Source of the DNA: JAGWBJ01 sp034423015
Lineage (GTDB): Bacteria; Chloroflexota; Dehalococcoidia; Lucifugimonadales; JAGWBF01
Direction of reading: 5' to 3'
Length of the DNA: 64,000 nucleotides
Assembly (NCBI GenBank): GCA_034423015.1
Contig: DAOUJG010000024.1
Span: 10,143-74,142, forward strand
Shown: one piece after another, positions 7,458-15,406 of the stretch
Position numbering within the stretch: the first letter of the stretch is position 1
Layout: the number at the start of each line of letters is the position of its first letter
Program-made: the position numbers and the translations under genes
Notes under the pieces: generated by a model
What the model was told of the DNA's origin: nothing
Seen by the model: the letters and a program-made list of their open reading frames with translations, nothing else
Database searches by the model: none

Positions 7458-8501
7458 CTACTCGTGCTCGCGGCACCAGTCCTTGACGGCCCTGGGGATC
7501 TCCAGCAGGTTCTCCAGCTTGCTTGCCAGGGGTATGGCGCACTCGGGGGCGATCATGTCCACCCCGGCGTCCATGCACCGGTACACCTCCGCCCGGACCT
7601 GCTCCGGGCCCCGGGCGTAGAGGGTCTCGGGGTTGTTGACGTTGCCAGCCAGGCGGATCCGCCCGGCGGCGATGTCCATGGCCTCCTGGGGGTCGTTCTT
7701 GGAGTCGAAATGAAAGCACGCCATGCCCGTCTGGGCGACGTAGTCGAGGCGGTCCAGTGTGTTGCCGCAGATGTGCAGGATGAGGGGGCAGGGGATGCGC
7801 TCGGCCATCTCCTGGTGTATCTCCAGCAGGAACTTGCGGTAGTACTCGCCGCTGACCAGGTCCCCCGTGGCGTGGTCCGGGAAGGTGAGGGCGTCGGCCC
7901 CCGCTTCGATCTGGGCCAGGGCGAACAGGACGGATATCTCCTTCATCAGGTCCAGGCACCGGCGTGTCTTGTCGGGGTCGTCGATGGACATGAGCAGGAA
8001 GTTCTCGACGCCGAAGACGTGGTAGCCAAGGGTCCACGGCCCCATGGCCTTGCCGATGATGGCCGCCTCGCCGCCGTACTCCCGTTTCAGTATCTCCAGG
8101 GACTTCAACACGCAGCGGTTGTCGGGGTGGTCCAGGAACCCCTCGGGTATGCGCACGTCCTCGGGCTCGCGCCAGATGGGGTTGTACATGCGGACGGTGG
8201 GCCAGTTGTCCTTCTCCTCCCACTGCATCTCACAGCCCAGGGCGGAGGACTCCTGGATGATGGAGAAGACGGGCATGATGCTGTCGAAGCCCAGCTCGGT
8301 GTAGCCGGTGGCGGCCAGCCGGGCGTTCATCTCCGGGTCCCTGCAGGCGTCGGGGAAGGGGGCGTCCACCAGGTCCATGAGCTCGACGGTGGCGACGCTG
8401 GTGGGGTTGGACACTGGAGGCCTGTCCACGGGCTTTCCCGCCAGGGCGTTGAGCACCCGTTCCCGGGGTTTCATGGTCTCTACGAGGGCCATGGTGTACA
8501 C
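7458..8501 (-). CDS. Uroporphyrinogen-decarboxylase-fold methyltransferase (MtaA/MtbA/CmuA type)
   Basis: A 347-residue URO-D-fold protein. Members of this branch move a methyl group from a methyl-corrinoid protein to a thiol such as coenzyme M, or act as corrinoid demethylases; true HemE is unlikely. The zinc-ligand pattern is readable: His-x-Cys in LILHICGNT near residue 248 and Cys in IAPECAIP near 324, the spacing seen in MtaA/MtbA. The N-terminal segment RERVLNALAGKPVDRPPVS is characteristic of the family. It is the last gene of a minus-strand set with an unknown protein, a homocysteine S-methyltransferase-like protein and a small membrane protein, and lies 5 kb from a corrinoid protein. 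Acceptor unknown; homocysteine or tetrahydrofolate are possible in a bacterium. Confidence 0.88.
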   Translation of the reverse strand: MYTMALVETMKPRERVLNALAGKPVDRPPVSNPTSVATVELMDLVDAPFPDACRDPEMNARLAATGYTELGFDSIMPVFSIIQESSALGCEMQWEEKDNWPTVRMYNPIWREPEDVRIPEGFLDHPDNRCVLKSLEILKREYGGEAAIIGKAMGPWTLGYHVFGVENFLLMSIDDPDKTRRCLDLMKEISVLFALAQIEAGADALTFPDHATGDLVSGEYYRKFLLEIHQEMAERIPCPLILHICGNTLDRLDYVAQTGMACFHFDSKNDPQEAMDIAAGRIRLAGNVNNPETLYARGPEQVRAEVYRCMDAGVDMIAPECAIPLASKLENLLEIPRAVKDWCREHE

Positions 8502-8520
8502 CTCCCTGGTCCTCCGGGGA

Positions 8521-8588
8521 GAGGAGGAGATTGTATCTGAGGGACACCCTCAGACTCCCGGCATAGGGGCTCCGCCCCTCTGCACTCC
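8521..8588. repeat. Interspersed repeat A (TGAGGGACACCCTCA + AGGGGCTCCGCCCCT hairpins)
   Basis: It contains two hairpins, TGAGGGACACCCTCA (8538-8552) and AGGGGCTCCGCCCCT, followed by CTGCACTCC. A second copy at 17025-17095 keeps the same order and spacing. This copy lies in the 92-bp gap between the unknown gene and the methyltransferase gene, where it could attenuate or process the operon transcript. Confidence 0.7.
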
Positions 8589-8593
8589 GCGGT

Positions 8594-9265
8594 CTACGTT
8601 GGCGTGAACCCGGCGGTGCCGGTGGTGAGCTGGCCCCGAAGGGCGGCGGACTCCAGCATGTCCTCAACCATGCTCACGTTGCGGGCGTAGGGCAGGAGGA
8701 GCCGGGCCAGCCGGTCGTGGCGGGCGCCGCAGGGGAAGGAGACCTCCCCCTCACCGACCACCTCGGCCTCGCCATACCGTCTGAAGCCCGATGCAACGGC
8801 CCGCACACGGGCCGCCGCGTTGGGGGCCTCTCCCTCGGCGGATACCCGGTAGACCCACCGGCCCCCGGACTCGGCCCCGGCGACGTCGAGCATCAGGCCC
8901 GACCGGGTATCCTTGACCGGGCCGTCGGGCGGGGAGAAGTCCGGGGCCTTCTCCACGGCCTGCATCAGCAGGAACCTCAGCGGACGGCCGTGGAGGTCGC
9001 CGCAGGGGAAGGTCGCCTGGTTGTGCCTGCCCTCCACGGGCGACATCCCTCCCAGCTCCACCAGCCGGTCCCGGACCTGCCGGAGGCGGTCCTCCACGCC
9101 CGGGCGCCGGCTGAAGCTCCACACTGTGGCGACTCGGTCCCTGGCATAGAGGCCCACGCTGATGCCGTGGAAGTGGGGGTCCATGGGCGCCAGCTCCAGG
9201 CACCGGCCGTACTCAGCCAACACCTGGGCCGCGCGGCCCCGGCCCGCCTCGCTTACATGGGTCAT
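8594..9265 (-). CDS. Conserved-looking protein of unknown function in methyltransferase operon
   Basis: A 223-residue soluble protein I cannot assign. It has two segments of similar style, each with a cysteine in a short strand (ATFPCGDLHGRP around residue 85 and VSFPCGARHDRL around 178), suggesting an internal duplication of an [A/V]-[T/S]-F-P-C-G-x-x-H motif. The repeated Cys...His pair could bind metal. A PMDPHFHGISVGLYARDR segment lies near residue 30. It sits 28 bases after the homocysteine methyltransferase-like gene and 92 bases before the MtaA-type gene on the same strand. A role linked to methyl transfer is inferred from context only. Confidence 0.7.
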   Translation of the reverse strand: MTHVSEAGRGRAAQVLAEYGRCLELAPMDPHFHGISVGLYARDRVATVWSFSRRPGVEDRLRQVRDRLVELGGMSPVEGRHNQATFPCGDLHGRPLRFLLMQAVEKAPDFSPPDGPVKDTRSGLMLDVAGAESGGRWVYRVSAEGEAPNAAARVRAVASGFRRYGEAEVVGEGEVSFPCGARHDRLARLLLPYARNVSMVEDMLESAALRGQLTTGTAGFTPT

Positions 9266-9293
9266 GGCTCTCTCTCGGCGCCGTCCAACGGCC

Positions 9294-10184
9294 CTAACCC
9301 CGCAGCCGGCCGGACAGGGCCCGGATGTGGTCGGGGGTCGTGCCGCAACAGCCGCCGACGATGCTCACGCCCTCGTCGACCAGCGCCTGGAACCTCTCGG
9401 CCATCCAGTCCGGCCCCTCGGGGTACACCACCTCGCCGTTGCGCAGCTCGGGCAGGCCAGCGTTGGAGTGGATGAGCATGTAGCCGTCGGTGGCCTGCCG
9501 CATCTCCCGGGCCACGGCCAGCATGCCCTCGATGCCGTTGCCGCAGTTGGACCCCACCACGTCGGCCCCGGCGGCGCTCAGCTCCGCCGCCGCCCGGGCG
9601 GGGGTGACTCCCATCATTGTGAAGAACCCCCGGGGCCCCTTGTCGAACACCATGGTGGCGATGGCCGGCAGGTTGGTGTTCTCCTTCACCGCCCTGACAG
9701 CAAGGGTGGCCTCTTCCAGGGCAGTCATCGTCTCGACCACCACCGCGTCGGCCCCTCCAGCCTCCAGGGCGGTGACCTGCTCCACGAAGGCCTCGAGCAT
9801 CTCCTCCTGAGTCACCTCGCCCAGGGGCTCCAGGAACTCTCCGCTGGGCCCCACGGAGCCCACGACGTAGCCGCCGGGGAGAGCGGCGCTTCTGGCGTGC
9901 TCGGCGGCCAGGCGGTTGAGCTCCAACACCCTGTCGCCGTAGCCGTACTTCTTGAGCATGAACCGGTTCCCGCCGAAGGAGTTGGTGAGCACCATGTCGG
10001 ACCCGGCCTCGAAGTAGTCGGCGGCCATGCCCCTGACCAGCCCAGGGCGGCCCGCGTTGAGCTCCTCGGGGCAACCGCCGGGCTCCAGCCCCCGGGCCTG
10101 CAGGTAGGTGCCCGTGGCGCCGTCGGAGATGAGGACGTCCCCCCGGGCAAGCCGCTCCATGATCGTTGGGCCCACAGCCTTCAC
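9294..10184 (-). CDS. Homocysteine S-methyltransferase-like (BHMT/MetH-N type) protein
   Basis: A 296-residue (beta/alpha)8 zinc methyltransferase. Family members transfer a methyl group from betaine, S-methylmethionine or methyl-corrinoid to homocysteine or another thiol. Seen here: N-terminal ISDGATGTYLQARGL, zinc ligands Cys in GSNCGNG (near residue 212) and the Cys pair in GGCCGTTPDHI (near 280). The length is that of the stand-alone domain. It starts 10 bases after the small membrane protein and precedes the unknown at 8594-9265. With the UroD-type methyltransferase and the corrinoid module nearby, it may pass corrinoid-derived methyl groups to homocysteine and so feed methionine and SAM synthesis; this is inference. 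The methyl donor cannot be read from sequence. Confidence 0.87.
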   Translation of the reverse strand: MKAVGPTIMERLARGDVLISDGATGTYLQARGLEPGGCPEELNAGRPGLVRGMAADYFEAGSDMVLTNSFGGNRFMLKKYGYGDRVLELNRLAAEHARSAALPGGYVVGSVGPSGEFLEPLGEVTQEEMLEAFVEQVTALEAGGADAVVVETMTALEEATLAVRAVKENTNLPAIATMVFDKGPRGFFTMMGVTPARAAAELSAAGADVVGSNCGNGIEGMLAVAREMRQATDGYMLIHSNAGLPELRNGEVVYPEGPDWMAERFQALVDEGVSIVGGCCGTTPDHIRALSGRLRG

Positions 10185-10194
10185 CGGCAGCGGT

Positions 10195-10407
10195 CTAGGC
10201 GTTCCAGCTCTTCATGTTCTCCCGGAACTTCTTGGGGGCGAAGAGACGGAGGGATATGATGGTCCCGTACATGATGGACCCTATGACGGCGATAACGTTC
10301 AGGAAGGGCCCCGCGTAGGCCACGGCTATCCCTATGACCACGGCCCCCGCGGAGAGTGATCCCATTGCCTTTGTGAGCCCCACCGGCGCCGCCAGCCCTG
10401 TACGCAT
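10195..10407 (-). CDS. Small membrane protein, 70 aa
   Basis: A 70-residue protein with a strong ribosome site (AGGAGG seven bases before ATG). Residues about 14-35 (SLSAGAVVIGIAVAYAGPFL) and 36-53 are hydrophobic, giving one or two membrane helices, with a basic C-terminal tail (RLFAPKKFRENMK). No family recognised. It heads the minus-strand operon that continues into the homocysteine methyltransferase-like gene ten bases later. It could be a small transporter subunit or membrane anchor; nothing decides this. Confidence 0.65.
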   Translation of the reverse strand: MRTGLAAPVGLTKAMGSLSAGAVVIGIAVAYAGPFLNVIAVIGSIMYGTIISLRLFAPKKFRENMKSWNA

Positions 10408-10465
10408 CCCATATCCTCCTGCTCTTGGCCGGCAGAACGCGAAGACAGCCGGCTCTCTGGCGGAT

Positions 10466-10474
10466 ATTGTATCA
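10466..10474 (-). promoter_or_regulatory. Extended -10 promoter of the methyltransferase operon
   Basis: The minus strand reads TGATACAAT, an extended -10 (TG-n-TACAAT), about 60 bases upstream of the small membrane protein gene. It is back to back with the ubiD promoter at 10515-10545. Confidence 0.45.
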
Positions 10475-10514
10475 CGAAAGGCACGGTTGCGGGTCGGGCG
10501 GGGAGCCCTGTCCC

Positions 10515-10545
10515 TTGACAGGGACGGCGCGTGTGCGCCTACAAT
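10515..10545 (+). promoter_or_regulatory. Promoter of the menaquinone gene cluster
   Basis: TTGACA (10515-10520), a 19-base spacer and TACAAT (10540-10545). The predicted start falls at about 10552, two bases before the ATG at 10554, so the ubiD message would be leaderless or nearly so, although GAGG also precedes the ATG. Confidence 0.55.
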
Positions 10546-10553
10546 GAGGCGCT

Positions 10554-12008
10554 ATGCCTTACAGGGACCTGCGGGATTTCGTTGCCCACCTGGAGGACCG
10601 CGGCGACCTGAAGCGGATATCCGCCCCCGTCAGCTGGGACCTGGAGATCACGGAGATCTGCGACCGGACGGTCAAGAGCGGGGGACCCGCCCTCCTCTTC
10701 GAGAACGTCCAGGGCTACGATATACCAGTCCTCATCAACATCTTCGGCACCGAGCAACGGATGGCCTGGGCCCTGGGGACCGAGCGACTGGACGAGCTGC
10801 CCCAGCGCGTGGAGGGCCTCCTGGGTATGATGCAGGGGCCTCCCCAGGGCCTCCGGGAGAAGCTGCGGACCCTGTGGCAGCTCAAGGACCTGGCGTCGTA
10901 CCAGCCCCGGGTGGTGCGCAGCGGCCCCTGCCAGGAGGTGGTGCTGGAGGGGGACCAGGTCGACCTCTTCCGGTTCCCCATCCTCAAGTGCTGGCCGATG
11001 GACGCGGGGCGGTACATCACCCTCCCCCTGGTGATGACCAAGGACCCCGAGACGGGCGTGCGGAACCTGGGGATGTACCGGGTCCAGGTCTACGACAGCC
11101 GCACCGCCGCCATGCACTGGCAGACCCACAAGGTCGGGGCCAGCCACTACAGGCAGGGCGCCGAGCAGGGCGCCGAGCGCATCGACGTGGCCGTGTGCCT
11201 GGGCGGCGACCCGGCGACCATCTGGACGGGCTCGGCCCCTTTGCCCCCCGACGTGCCCGAGCTCATGGTCGCGGGCTTCATTCGCGAGGAGGGGGTGGAG
11301 CTGGTCAAAGCCCGGACGGTGGACCTCGAGGTGCCGGCCCACGCCGAGATCGTCATAGAGGGGTACGTGGCGCCCGGGGACGAGCGGCTGGAGGGGCCCT
11401 TCGGGGACCACACGGGGTACTACTCCATGGCGGACACGTACCCCACCCTCCACGTCACCTGCATCACCCACCGCAGGGACCCCATATACCCAACCATCAT
11501 CGTCGGCCGCCCGCCCATGGAGGACTACTACATGGGGAAGGTCACCGAGCGGGTGTTCCTCCCGGTAATCCGGATGGTCCTCCCCGAGGTGGTGGACATC
11601 AACATGCCCGCCGAGGGCGTGTTCCACAACCTGGTCATCGTCTCCATCAACAAGGAGTACCCGGGCCAGACGCGCAAGGTGGTCTACGGCCTGTGGGGCC
11701 TGGGACTCATGTCCCTGGCCAAGGCCATCATAGTCGTGGACGGCTTCGTGGACGTCCACGACCTGTCTGAGGTCACCTGGCGGGTCACCAACAACCTGGA
11801 CGCCGCCCAGGACATCTTCTTCGCCAGCGGGCCGGTGGACGACCTCGACCACGCCTCGCCCACCCCCAAGTTCGGCAGCAAGGTCGGCCTGGACGCCACC
11901 GTCAAGGGGCCGATGGACGGCCGCGACCGCCAGTGGCCCCCGGATATCGTCATGACCCCCGAGGTGAAGGCCCTGGTGGACGGCAAATGGGCGGAGTACG
12001 GGCTATAG
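10554..12008 (+). CDS. UbiD-family prenylated-FMN decarboxylase (MqnL-like)
   Basis: A 484-residue UbiD decarboxylase: prenyl-FMN- and metal-dependent non-oxidative removal of an aromatic carboxylate. The N-terminus YRDLRDFVAHLEDRGDLKRI and the long segment IVIEGYV...EGPFGDHTGYYS carry the Glu-rich catalytic neighbourhood typical of the family, with TERVFLP downstream. Length fits. It is first in a plus-strand cluster with UbiA, UbiX and UbiE. UbiX makes the prenyl-FMN that UbiD needs. With no chorismate-to-4-hydroxybenzoate enzyme in view, and in this type of organism, the set fits the late futalosine route to menaquinone (MqnP, MqnL, MqnM, MenG). Ubiquinone synthesis is the less likely alternative. 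Confidence 0.93.
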   Translation: MPYRDLRDFVAHLEDRGDLKRISAPVSWDLEITEICDRTVKSGGPALLFENVQGYDIPVLINIFGTEQRMAWALGTERLDELPQRVEGLLGMMQGPPQGLREKLRTLWQLKDLASYQPRVVRSGPCQEVVLEGDQVDLFRFPILKCWPMDAGRYITLPLVMTKDPETGVRNLGMYRVQVYDSRTAAMHWQTHKVGASHYRQGAEQGAERIDVAVCLGGDPATIWTGSAPLPPDVPELMVAGFIREEGVELVKARTVDLEVPAHAEIVIEGYVAPGDERLEGPFGDHTGYYSMADTYPTLHVTCITHRRDPIYPTIIVGRPPMEDYYMGKVTERVFLPVIRMVLPEVVDINMPAEGVFHNLVIVSINKEYPGQTRKVVYGLWGLGLMSLAKAIIVVDGFVDVHDLSEVTWRVTNNLDAAQDIFFASGPVDDLDHASPTPKFGSKVGLDATVKGPMDGRDRQWPPDIVMTPEVKALVDGKWAEYGL

Positions 12009-12066
12009 AGCTCCAGAACCCAGGGGGAGGGGTCGTGAGTCACGGCGAGGGAGGGCCCTCGGCCCG

Positions 12067-12951
12067 ATGGGTATGCTAGCCAAGCCATCCGCCCTCCTTC
12101 ACAAGGCGCACCTCTTCTACGAGGCGGTGCGGTTCGAGCACACCCTGTTCGCCCTGCCCTTCGCCTACATCGGCATGTTCCTGGCCGCCGACGGGCTGCC
12201 GACCGTGTCCCAGGTGATCTGGATCACCGTGGCCATGGTGGGCGCGCGGACCATCGCCATGTCATCCAACCGGCTCATCCACTGGAAGGAGGACGCGGCC
12301 AACCCCCGCACCGCCGGGAGGCACCTGCCCCGGGGGCTCATCAAGCCCTGGGAGATGGCGACCCTGCTCCTGGCTTCCCTGGGGGTCTTCTTCTTCGCCG
12401 CGTCCCAGCTGAACGAGCTGGCCCTGATCCTGGCCCCGGTGGCCGCCGTCGTGGTCGTTGCCTACTCTTACGTCAAGTACCATAGCTGGGGCACCCACTT
12501 CGTCCTGGGTTGGGCCGACGCCATCGCCCCCGCAGGGGCCTGGATTGGGGTCGCGGGCAGCCTGAGCCCCGAATGCGTGCTCCTGGCCTTCGGAGTAGCC
12601 ATGTGGATAGGCGGGTTCGACATCATCTACGCCTGCCAGGACCTGGAGTTCGACGAGAAGTACGGGGTCCACTCGATACCGCGGCGTTTCGGCGTGGAGG
12701 CGGCCTTCTGGTGGTACCGCTGCATGCACGTGCTCACCGCGGCGTCCCTGCTGGCCGTGGGCATCTGGATGGACCTGGGGGTGCTGTACTACGTGGGGTG
12801 GGCCATCGCCACGGCGCTGCTGGCCTACGAGCACACCTTGATAAAGCCCCACGACCTGTCCAAGCTGCAGCTCGCCTTCTTCACAATCAACGCCTACATC
12901 TCCCTGACCCTGCTCCTCTTCACGTCCCTGGCGGTGACTCTGTGGCGGTGA
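12067..12951 (+). CDS. UbiA-family prenyltransferase (MqnP-like) with altered first Asp motif
   Basis: A 294-residue integral membrane prenyltransferase with about eight hydrophobic helices; it attaches a polyprenyl chain to an aromatic acid. The second Mg2+-diphosphate motif is normal (FDIIYACQDLEFDEKYG near residue 180). The first, usually N-R-x-x-D-x-x-x-D, reads NRLIHWKEDAANPRTAGR near residues 73-90: the first Asp is His (codon CAC at about 12280) while the second Asp and NPRTAGR are kept. It sits between ubiD and ubiX, four bases from ubiX, consistent with a menaquinone prenylation step. The substitution may change metal binding or be tolerated in this lineage. Family assignment is firm. 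Confidence 0.92.
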   Translation: MGMLAKPSALLHKAHLFYEAVRFEHTLFALPFAYIGMFLAADGLPTVSQVIWITVAMVGARTIAMSSNRLIHWKEDAANPRTAGRHLPRGLIKPWEMATLLLASLGVFFFAASQLNELALILAPVAAVVVVAYSYVKYHSWGTHFVLGWADAIAPAGAWIGVAGSLSPECVLLAFGVAMWIGGFDIIYACQDLEFDEKYGVHSIPRRFGVEAAFWWYRCMHVLTAASLLAVGIWMDLGVLYYVGWAIATALLAYEHTLIKPHDLSKLQLAFFTINAYISLTLLLFTSLAVTLWR

Positions 12952-12955
12952 CCCT

Positions 12956-13558
12956 GTGAGCGCGGCCCCTGCCGGCCCCGTGGTCGTGGGGATCTCCGGG
13001 GCCAGCGGCTCGCTGCTGGCCCGGCAGACGGTGGACACCCTCCTGGACCGAGACGTCCCGGTGGCGCTGGTGTGCTCCAACGACGCCAGGCTGGTGTGGC
13101 AGGAGGAGATGGATGAGCCGTTCTCCCAGGTCCTGTCCCGGTGGAGCGAGACCCCGCACTTCACGTCCTACGGCATAGGGGAGATGAAGGCTCCCATCGC
13201 CAGCGGGACCCACCCCGTCAGGGGCATGGTGACCGTGCCCTGCAGCATGGCCACCATCGCGGCCATGGCCCGGGGGCTGGCCACCAACCTGCTGCTGAGG
13301 GCGGCGGACGTGAGCCTGAAGGAGAAGCGCCGCCTGGTGGTCGTGCCCAGGGAGACACCGCTCCACGCCGTTCACTTGGAGAACATGCTGACGCTGGCGC
13401 GCATGGGAGTGACCGTCCTGCCCCCCGAGCCGGCCTTCTACCTGAGGCCCCGGGGAGTCGACGACATCGTGGGGTTCGTGGTGAGCAGGATAATGGTCGC
13501 CCTGGGACTGGACGAGAACCTTCCCCCGGAGCACCGGTACCGAGGCCCCTCGTCCTGA
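12956..13558 (+). CDS. ubiX: Flavin prenyltransferase UbiX
   Basis: A 200-residue UbiX-type flavin prenyltransferase, which adds a dimethylallyl unit to FMN to make the cofactor of UbiD. Seen: VVVGISGASGSLLARQ FMN loop at the N-terminus, central VTVPCSMATIAAMARGLATNL, and RRLVVVPRETPLHAVHLENM followed by PPEPAFYLRP. Start GTG at 12956 lies four bases after ubiA, indicating translational coupling. Length is standard. Position next to a UbiD homologue supports the assignment (MqnM in futalosine-route nomenclature). Confidence 0.95.
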   Translation: MSAAPAGPVVVGISGASGSLLARQTVDTLLDRDVPVALVCSNDARLVWQEEMDEPFSQVLSRWSETPHFTSYGIGEMKAPIASGTHPVRGMVTVPCSMATIAAMARGLATNLLLRAADVSLKEKRRLVVVPRETPLHAVHLENMLTLARMGVTVLPPEPAFYLRPRGVDDIVGFVVSRIMVALGLDENLPPEHRYRGPSS

Positions 13559-13560
13559 CC

Positions 13561-14280
13561 ATGGTGGGCCTGCGGGACGACGCCAAGCGCCGGTACGTGG
13601 CGGACATGTTCGCCCGGATCGCGCCCCGCTACGACCTGATGAACGGCCTGATGACCGGCGGAATGCACCACCGGTGGCGCAGGGAGGCGGCGGCGGCGGC
13701 GACCCGGGGCGTGGGCGGGGCCGCCCTGGACGTGGCCACGGGCACGGGCGACTTGGCCCTGGCCCTGGCCCGGCGCCCCGAGGTGTCCCAGGTCGTCGGC
13801 GTCGACCTGCTGCCCGGCATGGTGGCGCTGGCCCGGACCAAGGCCCTCAACCGGAACGCGGGCGGTGAGGTGAGCTTCGCCGTGGCCGACGGCCCGTCCC
13901 TGCCCTTCCCCTCGGGCTCCTTCGCCTGCGCCGCCACCGCGTGGGGCCTGCGCAACATGCCCGACCCCGGGGAGGCGCTGGCGGAGATGGTCCGGGTCGT
14001 TAAGCCGGGGGGCATGGTCGTGTCGCTGGACTCCTTCGCCGTGGAGGGAACTCCGTGGAGCCGGGGGTTCCGCCTCTTCTTCCACCACGTGGTGCCCCTG
14101 ATGGGCCAGGTGTTCGCAGGGGACCGGGCCGCGTACACGTACCTACCCCGGTCGGTGGACGGGTTCCTGTCGGCCGAGGATCTGGCGGCCCTCATGGCCG
14201 AGGTGGGGCTGGCGGAGGTGGGGTACCGCAAGGCGGGCCTGGGCGCGGTGGGACTGCACTGGGGGAAGGTGCCGGCCTGA
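13561..14280 (+). CDS. ubiE: Demethylmenaquinone methyltransferase UbiE/MenG
   Basis: A 239-residue SAM-dependent C-methyltransferase doing the last methylation in menaquinone (or ubiquinone) synthesis. Motifs: VADMFARIAPRYDLMNGLMT at the N-terminus, SAM-binding LDVATGTGDLALALA near residue 58, WGLRNMPDP near 130, RVVKPGGMVVSLD near 150 and SVDGFLSAEDLAALM near the end. The ATG at 13561 follows the ubiX stop by two bases. It completes the four-gene cluster that starts at the 10515 promoter. The 3' end is six bases from the convergent pxpC stop. Confidence 0.95.
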   Translation: MVGLRDDAKRRYVADMFARIAPRYDLMNGLMTGGMHHRWRREAAAAATRGVGGAALDVATGTGDLALALARRPEVSQVVGVDLLPGMVALARTKALNRNAGGEVSFAVADGPSLPFPSGSFACAATAWGLRNMPDPGEALAEMVRVVKPGGMVVSLDSFAVEGTPWSRGFRLFFHHVVPLMGQVFAGDRAAYTYLPRSVDGFLSAEDLAALMAEVGLAEVGYRKAGLGAVGLHWGKVPA

Positions 14281-14286
14281 GGCCGG

Positions 14287-15402
14287 CTACTCCGCCTCCA
14301 CCTCCACGTCGAAGGTGTAGGTTGCGCCGCCGACAGTGACGCGGAGGGTGCGGCCCACCGAGTGGGCCGAGGGCGCTTCCGGGTCCACCTCCGCGAGCCC
14401 GGAGACCGCCTCGTGCTCGGAACCGCCGACCCGGGCCCGGTACCGGTGCTCCTGGTACTGAACGTAGGGCAGCGACTTTATCTCCTCCAGCACCCGCTCC
14501 CGCTCCCTCAGGGCGTCGTGGGCCTCGTCCACCGTCACGGAGGTGAACGTTACCGTGTCCCCCGGCGCGGCCTGGGCCAGCTTTGGTATGTCCGTGGAGA
14601 CGACCGTGGCGATCTTGGTGTAGCCGCCGGTGGTGCCGCGGTCGGCCAGCAGCACGATGGGCATGCCGTCGCCGGTGACCTGCACCGCGCCCAGGGGGAT
14701 CCCGTCGGAGATGATGTCCGCCCCGGTGACGTGCTTTATGGCGGGCCCCTCCAGGCGGTAGCCGGTGCGGTCCGACAGGTTGGTCACGCTGTAGGTGGAG
14801 GAGAGGAAAGTCCCGATACCCTCCGGTGTGAACGCGTCATCCTGGGGGCCCAGGACGACGCGCAGCTCGTGGCCGTGGCCCATGTCCGGAACGGCTTGCC
14901 CCGGCGCCTTCTTGCCCCGCAGCCCGCCGTCGGGGGGGACGCAGCGCAGGACGTCTCCGGCCTGGAGCGGCCGGCCGTCTACGCCCCCAAGACTGGACCG
15001 TCCGTAGGTGGACCTGCTCCCCAGCACCCGCGGGACGTCGATTCCCCCGGCCACGGCCAGATAGCCCCTCATGCCGGCGCGCGACTGCCGGAAGCTCAGC
15101 ACGTCGTCCCGGGCCACGGGGACGGCCTCCCACCGGGCGACGGGTCCTCCGTCGATCTCCGGACCCAGGTCGGCGCCGGTGATGGAGACCACCGCCGGCG
15201 CCAGGAAACGCAGGGAGGCGCCGGAGAAGGTGACCTCCAGGACGGCCGCGCCTTCGTCGTTGCCCACGAGGATGTTGGCGACCCTCAGGGAGTACTCGTC
15301 CAGGGCGCCCGACGACGGGACGCCGTAACGCTGGTACCCGTACCGTCCCCGGTCCTGGACGGCGGTCAGAACGCCCGGCTCTACGACCTCGATGACGTCC
15401 AT
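14287..15402 (-). CDS. pxpC: 5-oxoprolinase subunit PxpC (KipA/AHS2 family)
   Basis: A 371-residue carboxyltransferase-type subunit of the ATP-dependent 5-oxoprolinase PxpABC, which opens pyroglutamate to glutamate. N-terminal IEVVEPGVLTAVQDRGRYGYQ and RYGVPSSGALDEYSLRVANI, then VRVVLGPQ-type and LADRGTTGGYTKIATV segments, are diagnostic. A longer frame to 15465 exists, but the ATG at 15402, four bases past the pxpB stop, matches the family start. It is the third gene of the pxpA-pxpB-pxpC minus-strand operon. Confidence 0.93.
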   Translation of the reverse strand: MDVIEVVEPGVLTAVQDRGRYGYQRYGVPSSGALDEYSLRVANILVGNDEGAAVLEVTFSGASLRFLAPAVVSITGADLGPEIDGGPVARWEAVPVARDDVLSFRQSRAGMRGYLAVAGGIDVPRVLGSRSTYGRSSLGGVDGRPLQAGDVLRCVPPDGGLRGKKAPGQAVPDMGHGHELRVVLGPQDDAFTPEGIGTFLSSTYSVTNLSDRTGYRLEGPAIKHVTGADIISDGIPLGAVQVTGDGMPIVLLADRGTTGGYTKIATVVSTDIPKLAQAAPGDTVTFTSVTVDEAHDALRERERVLEEIKSLPYVQYQEHRYRARVGGSEHEAVSGLAEVDPEAPSAHSVGRTLRVTVGGATYTFDVEVEAE

Positions 15403-15406
15403 GGGA

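Noticed and set aside
7458..8501. HemE (uroporphyrinogen decarboxylase)
   Set aside because: The HxC...C zinc-ligand pattern and corrinoid/methyltransferase context fit the MtaA/CmuA branch instead.
10334..11852. Long open frames in two other frames over ubiD
   Set aside because: UbiD motifs are continuous in frame 10554-12008; the others have no recognisable domain.
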